This document shows, piece by piece, positions 14,474-23,298 of a stretch of DNA of 53,210 bases (positions within the stretch are counted from its first letter, which is position 1; every line of letters starts with the position of its first letter). The position numbers and the translations under genes were made by a program. This DNA comes from an uncultured Clostridia bacterium (GTDB taxonomy: Bacteria; Bacillota; Clostridia; TANB77; CAG-508). Location of the stretch: contig CANQGU010000011.1 of the NCBI GenBank assembly GCA_947623465.1, positions 1 to 53,210 on the forward strand, written 5' to 3'. The notes under the pieces are model-generated. The model had not been told where the DNA came from. It saw nothing but the letters and a program-made list of their open reading frames with translations, and made no database searches.

Positions 14474-15328
14474 TTATCTTTCATCAAATTCATCTAAACT
14501 ATTTTTACAATTCTCTTTTATTTTTTCTCTTTCTCGAACTAATCCTCGAAAAAACATTGCTCTTGCATTTGTATTTTCGAAATCAACTTCACTTGTTACA
14601 TAATCCACACAAAGATGTTTTGATCTTGCTATATTTGATAAAAATTCAATCATTTGACTTGATAATTGTTTCGAATGTACACTTGTCAAAATATCATTAG
14701 CTCTTTTTGCTGGCATAGTATCATCTAAATATAATCCATATTGTTCTATTTCATGTAATTCCTCATATATACTATTTTCACTTATTATTGCTGATATTAC
14801 ACCATTGTCTTTTAGTAACCTACAAGCTAAATTATAAAATTTGATATCTTGTTGTTTACTAAAAGGTGGATTCATTATTATATGTGTAGGTCTAGGAAAT
14901 AATTGACTAGCAACTGCTTCTTCAAAACTTGTATTTATAATATGCACATATCCTTTTTGTCTTAATAATTCACAACATTTTTTATTTGGTTCAATAAGCC
15001 ATATGGAATTTTTAGAAACTTCTATTCCATCTGTTAATCTTCCTTCTCCTGCTGCTGGGTCTAATATTATAGGATTATTTTTTTCTCCTAAATTCCATCT
15101 AAAAACTTCTTGTAAGTATTTTATTGCATATTTTTTTGTATAGTAACTTTGGCTTCTTTCTCTATTTAATTCATCTTCACTAACTATAGTTTCCTCTCTA
15201 TTTAATCTTGTGAGTGTATTTTCAATTAAACATATATATTCTTTTAGTTTATCTTTATTTAAACATATTTCATCTGGAATTATATATTCATGATATCTTT
15301 CACTCCAAGCTAAACCATATTTTTGCAT
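14474..15328 (-). CDS. Orphan N6-adenine DNA methyltransferase
   Basis: 284 residues. The SAM-binding motif DPAAGEGRLT (about 90-99) and the catalytic NPPF (153-156) identify a gamma-type N6-adenine methyltransferase. A short basic helical N terminus precedes the catalytic domain and no clear target-recognition domain follows. No restriction enzyme or specificity subunit is nearby, so it is likely an orphan or mobile-element methylase. The ribosome site is weak. It is the last protein gene of the accessory region before the tRNA genes. Confidence 0.85.
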   Translation of the reverse strand: MQKYGLAWSERYHEYIIPDEICLNKDKLKEYICLIENTLTRLNREETIVSEDELNRERSQSYYTKKYAIKYLQEVFRWNLGEKNNPIILDPAAGEGRLTDGIEVSKNSIWLIEPNKKCCELLRQKGYVHIINTSFEEAVASQLFPRPTHIIMNPPFSKQQDIKFYNLACRLLKDNGVISAIISENSIYEELHEIEQYGLYLDDTMPAKRANDILTSVHSKQLSSQMIEFLSNIARSKHLCVDYVTSEVDFENTNARAMFFRGLVREREKIKENCKNSLDEFDER

Positions 15329-15463
15329 AGCAATAGAAAATTCTTTTCAACTCTCTTCAGTTATTTGCTTTGAAATTCACATAAACATATTATTCCGATT
15401 TGCCACAGCTAAACATAAATTATCTAATCTTACCATATATAATTTATGAACCCCCAACTAGGA

Positions 15464-15540
15464 GCCCACGGCATCTTTGCAAAACGAAGTTTTGAAAGTG
15501 TCATAGTGGGTTACATACTTTCGTAAGAAAGTTATGTAAC
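15464..15540. other. Two adjacent strong hairpins, candidate structured RNA
   Basis: The first hairpin (15464-15511) nests GCCCAC/GTGGGT, GGCA/TGTC, CTTT/AAAG and CAAAAC/GTTTTG around a GAA loop. The second (15510-15540) pairs GTTACATA and CTTTC with GAAAG and TATGTAAC around GTAA. The segment is clearly GC-richer than its AT-rich flanks. It lies in the 440-base gap between the methyltransferase and the tRNA genes. No coding frame is convincing. Strand and function are unknown. Confidence 0.5.
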
Positions 15541-15633
15541 AGTTTATATTTGTTCACTTGCTTGTTACCTATTAAACGGCAAATATTGAAAAATTTGAAA
15601 CAAATTATTTGGTGTACTTAACTAATGTATTCT

Positions 15634-15669
15634 CCCCTATGAGTTTTGGCCAATGGTACAAAACTCGGG
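15634..15669. repeat. 36-bp palindromic repeat, copy 2
   Basis: Same sequence and orientation as 8154-8189, here followed by two extra G that lengthen the outer CCCC/GGGG pairing. It lies between the hairpin element at 15464-15540 and the tRNA genes. Confidence 0.7.
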
Positions 15670-15695
15670 GGTAATATGATACATACTGAAAATAA

Positions 15696-15731
15696 AACAA
15701 AAAAATACCATCCTTTTTCAGAATAGTATTT
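15696..15731 (-). terminator. Terminator of the tRNA-Gly pair
   Basis: On the minus strand AAATACTATTC pairs with GGATGGTATTT (one or two wobble pairs) around TGAAAAA, followed by TTTTTGTTTTATTTT. Confidence 0.75.
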
Positions 15732-15748
15732 AATATATCTGTTCTATT

Positions 15749-15842
<94 letters not shown>

Positions 15843-15865
15843 GTTTTTATTTATATGGTGTTAAT

Positions 15866-15939
<74 letters not shown>

Positions 15940-16065
15940 ACTTTTTTCTTAACGCATTATAAATTATACCACCTTTTTTTTATTTGTCAAGAGATTTTAA
16001 GATATTTTCTTAAAATCCCTTGTATATCTTCATTTTTATTTACTAAATTCGTATATTTTAGATTT

Positions 16066-17115
16066 TTAATCTACAAAATCTTCATAAACCTTAGTAATTT
16101 CAATTTTAGACTTTCCTTGTTTAATATTTTCGTCTGTTTTAACAACTAAATCTACATCATACAATTCTTTTAAATTATTAATGTTATCCCTATTTTGCCC
16201 AATTACATTATTTTGATCTAATGGGTTTACTGTTACTTCTACTTCTTTTACTTTTACATTTAATTTTTTTATTTTTTCTACAATAACATCATTCCAAATG
16301 CCCGCTTCAACTAATTGTCTAAAAGCTGGATGAAATGGTCCTGCAACTACTTCACTTTCTTGATTTTTTGGATTAGATATTGTATCTGTTGGTTGAAGTC
16401 CTATTCTTATTACCTCAATATTTTTCTTTGCAAAAAGTTTTACAAGTTCTTTACAAGTCTCAACTGCTTGTACTACTGTTAATGCTTTATAATGCCCTTC
16501 ATTGTATTCTTTTTCTAATTTTGTATTTTTTATAACTAAAACAGGATATATTCTTACCATTTTAGGTTTTAGTTTTATTAATTGTTTTGCTGTATTTATT
16601 TCATCAAAATGAGTGCTTTCTGGTAATCCTACCATCATTTGATGTCCTAAACAAAAACCATATAATCTTATTAACCTTGATGCTTTTTTTACATCTTTAA
16701 AATTATGCCCCCTACCTGCTCTTTTTAAAATATAATCATTTGCTGATTGCACACCAAGTTCTATTGTTTTTACTTTATATTTTTTTAATATTTTTAAAAT
16801 TTTTCTATCTATGCAATCTGGTCTTGTAGATATTCGAATAGAATCTACTTTTTTTTGCTTTATATATTCGTATGCAGCTTCTAACAATTCTATTTGTTTT
16901 TCTTGTTCTATTGCTGTAAAACTACCACCAAAAAAAGCTATTTCCACTTTAGAAGGTTCTTTTATATATTTTAAATGTTCTTCTATTGTGTTTTTTACAT
17001 CTTGTTTTGTAACTTCTTTTGTTTGCCCACTTATTGATTTTTGATTACAAAATATACAATCATTTGGACATCCTAAATGTGGTACAAATATTGGTATAAT
17101 ATATTGTTTGCTCAT
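16066..17115 (-). CDS. Elp3-like radical SAM protein
   Basis: 349 residues from the ATG at 17115; an ATG 4 codons earlier is directly against AAAGGA and too close. The radical SAM motif is CPNDCIFC (Cys 16, 20, 23), with AFFGGSFT as the GGE-type motif. The Elp3-type signatures IRISTRPDCID and IELGVQS follow. It belongs to the short bacterial group that lacks the acetyltransferase half of archaeal/eukaryotic Elp3. Position next to rnc is conserved in Clostridia (plsX-acpP-rnc-this gene). The reaction of the bacterial short form is not established; tRNA modification is the family inference. Confidence 0.85.
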   Translation of the reverse strand: MSKQYIIPIFVPHLGCPNDCIFCNQKSISGQTKEVTKQDVKNTIEEHLKYIKEPSKVEIAFFGGSFTAIEQEKQIELLEAAYEYIKQKKVDSIRISTRPDCIDRKILKILKKYKVKTIELGVQSANDYILKRAGRGHNFKDVKKASRLIRLYGFCLGHQMMVGLPESTHFDEINTAKQLIKLKPKMVRIYPVLVIKNTKLEKEYNEGHYKALTVVQAVETCKELVKLFAKKNIEVIRIGLQPTDTISNPKNQESEVVAGPFHPAFRQLVEAGIWNDVIVEKIKKLNVKVKEVEVTVNPLDQNNVIGQNRDNINNLKELYDVDLVVKTDENIKQGKSKIEITKVYEDFVD

Positions 17116-17159
17116 AATTACTATCATTCCTTTCTAAAGCATAATTTGAATTTGGAAAG

Positions 17160-17840
17160 TTATTTATTTTTTAATTTATCTATAGCTAATCTTGCTGCGT
17201 CCATTTCTGCAAGTTTTTTGCTTTTTCCTTCCCCTGTTGCCAATACTTTTCCATTATATAAAACTTCAGAATTAAATATCTTATTGTGATCTGGTCCTAT
17301 TTCTTTTATAATTTTGTATTCTATATGAACATCTCCATGTTTTTGTAAAATTTCTTGTAAAACAGTCTTGTAATCTTTTTGTCCAACATTTTTACTTGCA
17401 AATTCTATTTCGTTTTTTAAATTATCTACAATAAATTTATTTACAGGTTCTAGTCCACCATCTATATACATAGCTGCAATAATTGCTTCAACACTATCTG
17501 CTAAAATTGCTTCTTTTACAGGACCACCAGATACTATTTCAGATTTTCCAAGTCGTAAAAAATCACTAAAATTATGTGCTATAGCTACTTTATAAAGACT
17601 TGCCTCGCACACTACTTGAGCTCTAACTTTAGTCATTTCTCCCTCTTTTAAATTTGTATAACTATTGTATATATATATACTTGAAATAAACTCTAAAATG
17701 CTGTCTCCTAAGAATTCTAATTTTTCATTGCTATTTACTTTGTTTTCATTTGCATAAGATGTATGTGTTAATGCAGTTTTTAATAATTCTTTGTTTTTAA
17801 ATGTATATCCTATATTTTTTTCTAATTCAGAATAATCCAC
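17160..17840 (-). CDS. rnc: Ribonuclease III
   Basis: 226 residues, the normal length. The catalytic signature NEKLEFLGDSILEF is at about 38-51, and the second acidic pair is in ILADSVEAIIAAMYIDGG. The C-terminal double-stranded-RNA-binding domain (about 158-224) ends with GEGKSKKLAEMDAARLAI. The start is GTG at 17840 with AAAGGTAGGTG upstream. It cleaves rRNA precursors and structured mRNAs. It follows acpP after an unusual 227-base gap containing a long palindrome. Confidence 0.97.
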   Translation of the reverse strand: MDYSELEKNIGYTFKNKELLKTALTHTSYANENKVNSNEKLEFLGDSILEFISSIYIYNSYTNLKEGEMTKVRAQVVCEASLYKVAIAHNFSDFLRLGKSEIVSGGPVKEAILADSVEAIIAAMYIDGGLEPVNKFIVDNLKNEIEFASKNVGQKDYKTVLQEILQKHGDVHIEYKIIKEIGPDHNKIFNSEVLYNGKVLATGEGKSKKLAEMDAARLAIDKLKNK

Positions 17841-17910
17841 TTTTTCACCTACCTTTCTTTGTATATATTATATATGATTTTTTATTTTTTTCAAGTAATT
17901 ATTAATAAAA

Positions 17911-18023
17911 GTTTATATTATATATTTTGAAATGAACCCAAGGTGACCGTTTTAGAAAATGTTATGAACAAAGTGAATTACATTTTCTTAAATGGGGATA
18001 ATGAAAAAATATATAATATAAAC
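17911..18023. mobile_element. 113-bp palindromic (MITE-like) element between acpP and rnc
   Basis: Perfect 18-bp terminal inverted repeats (17911-17928 starting GTTTATATTA, and 18006-18023) enclose a second nearly perfect pair (TTTAGAAAATG at 17951-17961 with CATTTTCTTAAA at 17981-17992). In RNA the whole unit would fold as one long hairpin. It contains no gene. It could be a miniature inverted-repeat element or an RNase III target placed right before rnc. I see no second copy in the window. Confidence 0.5.
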
Positions 18024-18024
18024 T

Positions 18025-18069
18025 AAAAAAAGAAAATGGATATCTAAAATATACCCATTTTCTTTTTTT
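18025..18069 (-). terminator. Terminator after acpP
   Basis: On the minus strand AAAAAAAGAAAATGG pairs with CCATTTTCTTTTTTT. The 5' arm overlaps the last bases of acpP. This separates acpP from rnc transcriptionally, at least in part. Confidence 0.7.
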
Positions 18070-18310
18070 AATCAATATTTTCTTTTATGTAATTAACAAC
18101 ATCTTCAACTGTTACAACTTTTTCTGCTTCTCCATCTGGAATTTCTATATTAAATTCCTCCTCAATTCCCATTATTAATTCTACTAAGTCTAAAGAATCA
18201 GCACTTAAATCATCTATAAAATGTGCATCTAATGTTACTGCATCTTCTGAAACTTGTAATAAATCAACAATTATATTTTTTACCTTTTCAAATATTTCTT
18301 CTGAACTCAT
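18068..18310 (-). CDS. acpP: Acyl carrier protein
   Basis: 80 residues from the ATG at 18310, preceded by GAGGAGGTGA. The phosphopantetheine attachment Ser is in [15 protein letters not shown] (Ser about 41). The protein is small and acidic, as expected. It carries acyl chains in fatty acid synthesis and sits directly downstream of plsX. Confidence 0.97.
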   Translation of the reverse strand: MSSEEIFEKVKNIIVDLLQVSEDAVTLDAHFIDDLSADSLDLVELIMGIEEEFNIEIPDGEAEKVVTVEDVVNYIKENID

Positions 18311-18439
18311 AACTTTAAGTTCACCTCCTCTCAAGTTTAATTATGATATATATTTTTTATTTGTCTCATTTATGATATTTATATTATATGTTTTTTCATT
18401 TGTCAATAGAAATATAAAATTTATTTTTTTTTAGAATTG

Positions 18440-19471
18440 CTATTCGGTTTTTGCTTTTTCCTTTTCAAACACAGATATTAAGTTTTCAACTGTTTTGTTG
18501 TTTACAAATTGTTCTGCTTGTTTTATTGTAAATTCGAATAATTCTTCATCACTACTTCCATGTGCTTTTACAACTGGTTTTTTTACTCCCAAAAATAGTG
18601 CTCCTCCATAAGATTTATAATCCATTGCTTTTGCAAATTTACTTATTGCAGGAAGTGATGGTACAGCTGCTATTGATGTAAATATATTTTGCATTAAACT
18701 TTCTTTTAAATTTCTTTTTACAAATTTTCCTAAACCTTCAACTGTTTTTAAAAACATATTTCCTGTAAATCCATCTGTAACTAGCGCATCAATTTCTCCA
18801 GAAAAAGCATCTCTACCTTCAACATTTCCAACAAAATTGATATTTAATTCTTCTGCTTTTTCTTTTAATAAATTGTAACTTTCTTTTGTTAAATCATTTC
18901 CTTTTGTTTCTTCTGTTCCTATATTTAGTAAACCTACTCTTGGATGTTCTATACCAAATGTATTTCTTAAATAAATGCTTGACATTTGAGCAAATTGAAG
19001 TAAGTTTATTGGTTTACAATTTGTATTTGCTCCTGCATCTATTAATGCAAATTTCCCTTTATATGCAGGTAAAATTCCGGCTAATCCAGGTCTATCTATT
19101 CCTCTTATTCTACCAACTAACAAAGTTGCACCTGCAAGTAATGCTCCTGAATTTCCAGCTGATATAAATACATCTCCTTCTCCATTTTTTAACATATTAA
19201 ATCCAACTACCATTGATGAATCTTTTTTATGTTTTATACTATCTGTTGGACCATCTTCCATTTCAATTACTTCACTTGTATGTTTTATTTTTAGTCTTGG
19301 AGATATTTCTCGTGGTGTTTTTCCATATATAGCTTTACATCTTTCTATTATAACTTCTTCTTTACCTATTAATACAACTTCTGCTTTTATTTTATTTATT
19401 GCTCTTACTGCACCTTTTATATTTGCATCAGGACTGTTGTCCCCTCCCATTACATCAAATAGTATTTTCAT
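18440..19471 (-). CDS. plsX: Phosphate acyltransferase PlsX
   Basis: 343 residues, full length. It begins MKILFDVMGGDNSPDANIKG, the standard PlsX opening; SAGNSGALLAGATLLVGRI and the glycine-rich LVTDGFTGN segment are present. It converts acyl-ACP and phosphate to acyl-phosphate for membrane phospholipid synthesis. It is followed by acpP, as in most Firmicutes. The fapR regulator gene often found upstream is absent; instead the HExxH protein lies upstream. Confidence 0.97.
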   Translation of the reverse strand: MKILFDVMGGDNSPDANIKGAVRAINKIKAEVVLIGKEEVIIERCKAIYGKTPREISPRLKIKHTSEVIEMEDGPTDSIKHKKDSSMVVGFNMLKNGEGDVFISAGNSGALLAGATLLVGRIRGIDRPGLAGILPAYKGKFALIDAGANTNCKPINLLQFAQMSSIYLRNTFGIEHPRVGLLNIGTEETKGNDLTKESYNLLKEKAEELNINFVGNVEGRDAFSGEIDALVTDGFTGNMFLKTVEGLGKFVKRNLKESLMQNIFTSIAAVPSLPAISKFAKAMDYKSYGGALFLGVKKPVVKAHGSSDEELFEFTIKQAEQFVNNKTVENLISVFEKEKAKTE

Positions 19472-19552
19472 ATTTGCATTCCTTTCATTAAATTTTTAAC
19501 ATATCTATTTTAGTATGTTTTTTATAAAAAAGCAATATCTTTTTTAATTTAT

Positions 19553-21202
19553 TTACCTTTGATTATCTGTTTCTTCATTTTCATTATATGATACTTTATC
19601 TGAATTATTAATTTCTTCATTTATTATTTTAGTATCATCTTCCCCATAGCTTGCTACTACACTATTTTCAGTTAACCATTTCTTTCTTTTTCCTTTTTTT
19701 AATACTTCTTTTGATTCATCTTCATTATTTATTTTGTCCATTAATTTTAGAAAATTTGAAAAAGTTAAATTAAGTTTTTCATATTTTATATTCATTTGTT
19801 TAGTCATTGCTAAAAGATATTTTGAAACTATATTTTCAAAAGAAATTTTGAATTGTCCAATAAGGTTATTAGGATCTTTCTTTCCATTAATTAAATCATA
19901 TAATTGAAAATATTTTTTAAATTTATCTTTTGATATATTTTCTTCTTTTAACATTTCTTCATATTCTTTTTTAAAAAAGTGTTCATATATTATACATTCA
20001 CAAGTAACATAAGTTTCATATATATTATTACTTACTATTTTACATATTTTTTTATAATATTCTTTTAAATTTTGTACTGATGGTTTTAAATTATTATTTT
20101 TCAAAAATTCTAAGTAATCATCTTTCTTTTCTTCTAAAGAGTTTTGTATATAGAAAAAATTTAATTCAATTTCTTCTCTTTTTATTTCGTCTTCAACTTT
20201 ATCTATATTCTCATATTTTTCAATGTCTTGTACTATTTTATTTGCCTTTCTAAATTCATTATATTGTATTTTTATTGCATCTGTTTTTAACAATAAATCT
20301 ATTACTTTTTCTTTTTTCATTTTAAGCAATTTACTTATATTATGAATTCCTGAAAGTTTACACTTTCCAAGCTTCATTGTTTTTTCTTTACCTATTGCTA
20401 ATTCTATTTGTTTTATAAGATTTAAATATAAACTATATTCAAATCCCACATGTCTACCTAAACCTGCTTGCTCCACTATCCAATCTGTTAATCCTTCATT
20501 TAAGGCTCTACCTATTATTTTAAATTGTGTTTTTGCATTTGAAGTTTCATCTTTTTGGTTACTAGAAACTAGCATCATCATTCCTGTATTAAAATCACCA
20601 TATTTTAATACATAATGTACTCCCTCATGAAGTATTATAGCTAATATCTGTTCATTATTTTTTAAATCCGAAATTGAATAATATTCATCATCTGTTTTTA
20701 AATAAACATTTATAATTTTTTCATTTAAAATACAGTTCCCTGTGATATATTTGTCATCTTTTTCTCTTACATACACATTTTCTAAGCTATTCATTTTTTT
20801 CTTGGCATAATTTTTGCCATATACACTTGTAAAAAGCTCACAATTTTTTAATTTTTCTTCTACAAATTCTTTTAACCATGGCTTTAAATCAGGATTTTCC
20901 TGTTGTTTGCTATTGTCTTGCTTAATTCTATATTTTTTTTGATATTCTTGTTTTTCCTCTATTTTTTCTTCATCATATACAATGGAACTTTGTTTTTGTT
21001 CATATTTTTCTCTTAAAAATTTTAACTTATCTTTATCTTCAACTTGTTTTAATTCGTTATTTTCAATTTGATAATATATATATTGTATTTTATTTGATTT
21101 TAACTTTACAGCTTGCACATATGATTTATTAATTAAATCTATTTTATAGATAAAGATTTCATTTTTAACTTTAAGTAACTCTTTTATTTTTTCATCATCC
21201 AT
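19553..21202 (-). CDS. Uncharacterised HExxH metallopeptidase-like protein
   Basis: 549 residues, no signal peptide or membrane helix, very Lys/Glu-rich with charged coiled-coil-like stretches at about 60-105 and 330-400. A zinc-protease motif HEGVH lies at about 192-196 inside ILHEGVHYVL, and ALNEGLTDWIVEQ about 40 residues later offers the third ligand Glu (gluzincin arrangement). The C-terminal 50 residues are acidic and low-complexity. I know no named family. The gene lies upstream of plsX on the same strand, with its own ribosome site; a cytosolic protease role is inferred only from the motifs. Confidence 0.6.
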   Translation of the reverse strand: MDDEKIKELLKVKNEIFIYKIDLINKSYVQAVKLKSNKIQYIYYQIENNELKQVEDKDKLKFLREKYEQKQSSIVYDEEKIEEKQEYQKKYRIKQDNSKQQENPDLKPWLKEFVEEKLKNCELFTSVYGKNYAKKKMNSLENVYVREKDDKYITGNCILNEKIINVYLKTDDEYYSISDLKNNEQILAIILHEGVHYVLKYGDFNTGMMMLVSSNQKDETSNAKTQFKIIGRALNEGLTDWIVEQAGLGRHVGFEYSLYLNLIKQIELAIGKEKTMKLGKCKLSGIHNISKLLKMKKEKVIDLLLKTDAIKIQYNEFRKANKIVQDIEKYENIDKVEDEIKREEIELNFFYIQNSLEEKKDDYLEFLKNNNLKPSVQNLKEYYKKICKIVSNNIYETYVTCECIIYEHFFKKEYEEMLKEENISKDKFKKYFQLYDLINGKKDPNNLIGQFKISFENIVSKYLLAMTKQMNIKYEKLNLTFSNFLKLMDKINNEDESKEVLKKGKRKKWLTENSVVASYGEDDTKIINEEINNSDKVSYNENEETDNQR

Positions 21203-21229
21203 AATTTCTTTCCTTATATACTTATTTTT

Positions 21230-22495
21230 TTAAGCCATCTCATTTAAGAATTGTTTTATTATCTCTTTAGCTGCCATCCTTCCGTCTTTTGCAGCCCATG
21301 CAACTGTGCCTTTTCCTCCTGTTAAATCTCCTCCTGCTAAAATTTTTGGATTTGATGTTTTAAAATTTTCATCTATTTTTATGTAATTTCTTGGTGTTAA
21401 TTCTATTCCTAATTTTTTTACAAAATCTTCTGTCTTTGACCCTAAAGCCATTATAACATAATCTGCTTTTATTTCATAATTGCTATTTTCAATATTTACA
21501 GGAGAAAGTCTTGAATCTCCTTCTTTTTGAACAAGCTTTGTTTTTATTAATTCTACACTTTCTACTTTTTGTGTTCCATTTATTTTTACAATATTATTTT
21601 GAAATAAAAATTCTACTCCTTCTTTTATTGCATCATCTACTTCTTTTGCTTCTGCAGGCATTTGTTCTCTTGCCCTTCTATATACTACAATTACTTTTTC
21701 TGCTCCCATTTTTTTTATGGTTCTTGCAGTATCCATTGCAACATTTCCACCACCATTGATTATAACTGTCTTTCCCTCATAATTTGGGTGATTTCCATAT
21801 TCTAGTAATTCATTTCCACCATATACGCCTTCTAAATTTTCTCCTACAATTCCCATTTTAGAAGAAACATTTGCACCAAAGCTTAAATATATTTTATCAT
21901 ATTGTTTTATTAAATCTTCTAATTTTAAATTTTCTCCAAGTTTTTGGTTATATTTTACTTCTATTCCTAAATCTAGTATTTTTTGAATAGTATTGTTTAC
22001 AATTTTTTTATCTAGCCTAAATTCAGGAATACCATAAACTAAAAGTCCTCCTAAAAAATTGTATCTTTCATATATAGTAACTTTTACACCCCTTTTTGCT
22101 AAAAAGGCTCCACATGTAAGTCCTGCAGGTCCTCCACCTACTATTGCAACTTTTTTATTAATTATTTTTTCTTCTTTTTTTGCTTCTATTTTCAAATTAT
22201 TTTTTATTGCAAAATCACCTACATATGCTTCTAGTTTTCCAATACTTACAGGCTCTCCTTTTATTCCTCTAATACATGAACCTTCACATTGCTTTTTGTG
22301 TGGACATATTCTACCACATATTGATTGCATAACAGTTGTGTCGCACAAAATGTTATATGCATCTATCATTTTTCCTTCTTTTATTTTTTCTATGAATTCT
22401 GGTATATTATTGTTTAATGGACAACCTTTTATTGAACATGGTTTAACTTTACAATTTAAACAATAATCTACCTTTTGTTTGATTTTTTCCTCCAT
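21230..22495 (-). CDS. GltD-like NAD(P)H-dependent FAD oxidoreductase
   Basis: 421 residues. The N-terminal ~110 residues have the Cys-rich Fe-S domain of glutamate synthase small subunit/dihydropyrimidine dehydrogenase type (CLNCKVKPCSIKGCP and CGRICPHKKQCEGSC). The FAD-binding motif VAIVGGGPAGL and the NAD(P) motif VIINGGGNVAMDTA follow. ILAGGDLTGG near the C terminus is the second FAD motif. No large glutamate synthase subunit is adjacent, so it could be a glutamate synthase beta chain, NfnB-like or sulfide-dehydrogenase subunit. AAGGAG precedes the ATG. Confidence 0.85.
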   Translation of the reverse strand: MEEKIKQKVDYCLNCKVKPCSIKGCPLNNNIPEFIEKIKEGKMIDAYNILCDTTVMQSICGRICPHKKQCEGSCIRGIKGEPVSIGKLEAYVGDFAIKNNLKIEAKKEEKIINKKVAIVGGGPAGLTCGAFLAKRGVKVTIYERYNFLGGLLVYGIPEFRLDKKIVNNTIQKILDLGIEVKYNQKLGENLKLEDLIKQYDKIYLSFGANVSSKMGIVGENLEGVYGGNELLEYGNHPNYEGKTVIINGGGNVAMDTARTIKKMGAEKVIVVYRRAREQMPAEAKEVDDAIKEGVEFLFQNNIVKINGTQKVESVELIKTKLVQKEGDSRLSPVNIENSNYEIKADYVIMALGSKTEDFVKKLGIELTPRNYIKIDENFKTSNPKILAGGDLTGGKGTVAWAAKDGRMAAKEIIKQFLNEMA

Positions 22496-22576
22496 TTTGT
22501 CTTCTCCTTCTTAAGTTTATACATTTGCTACATTTGGAATCTTTTTTAATGTAGATTTGGAACTTTTTTATGTATA

Positions 22577-23134
22577 CTAAATTTCTTTATCTCCAAATGT
22601 TACAACTTCTTTTAAATCATTTAAAAAATCTATCTTTTTAGTTTCATCTCTGAGTAGTGCTGCAGGGTGCCATGTAGGCATATAATATATTCCCTTTTTT
22701 TCTATCCATTTTCCTCTACAACTTGATATTTTGTATTCTTTTCCTAATATATTTTGAAGTGCTATTCTTCCAAGTAATACTATTATTTTTGGTTTTACAA
22801 TCATTACTTGGTTTCTTAAATAGTTTATACAGCCATTTACCTCGTCCTCCTCAGGGTCTCTATTATTTGGAGGTCTACATTTTACTATATTTGCTATATA
22901 TATTTCTTCTCTTTCTATTCCAACTGCATCAAATGCTTTATTCATTAATTGTCCTGCTTTTCCTACAAATGGAATTCCTTGGGCATCCTCGTCTGCACCA
23001 GGTCCTTCACCAATAAACATTATTTTTGAATTTGTATTTCCTACACCAAATACCACATTTTTTCTGTTTTGGCATAATTTACATTTATTACAATTTTTAA
23101 TTGCTTCTTGCAATTCTTCCATATTTTCGTACAT
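22577..23134 (-). CDS. Family 4 uracil-DNA glycosylase
   Basis: 185 residues. The Fe-S ligating Cys lie at the N terminus (CNKCKLC) and in NIVKCRPPNNRDP and SSCRGKW. Motif A is GEGPGADEDAQGIPFVG and motif B is THPAALLR-like (MPTWHPAALLRDE). It removes uracil from DNA in base-excision repair. Typical length for the family. It is followed by the GltD-like gene. Confidence 0.95.
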   Translation of the reverse strand: MYENMEELQEAIKNCNKCKLCQNRKNVVFGVGNTNSKIMFIGEGPGADEDAQGIPFVGKAGQLMNKAFDAVGIEREEIYIANIVKCRPPNNRDPEEDEVNGCINYLRNQVMIVKPKIIVLLGRIALQNILGKEYKISSCRGKWIEKKGIYYMPTWHPAALLRDETKKIDFLNDLKEVVTFGDKEI

Positions 23135-23243
23135 GTAATCACCATTTTCTTTTTTATCATTTTATCAAATTTTTTTTACAATAGCAATATGTTTTTATGG
23201 TTTTATAGATAAAAAAAACTAAAGTGGGAAACAAGTGGGAAAT

Positions 23244-23288
23244 AACAAAAATAGCAAGGTGCTACATTTTTTTGTAACCCTTGCTATT
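23244..23288 (-). terminator. Terminator of tuf
   Basis: On the minus strand ATAGCAAGG pairs with CCTTGCTAT, with an inner GTTACA/TGTAGC pairing, followed by TTTTGTTATTT. It ends the str operon. Confidence 0.85.
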
Positions 23289-23298
23289 ACTGCATTTA

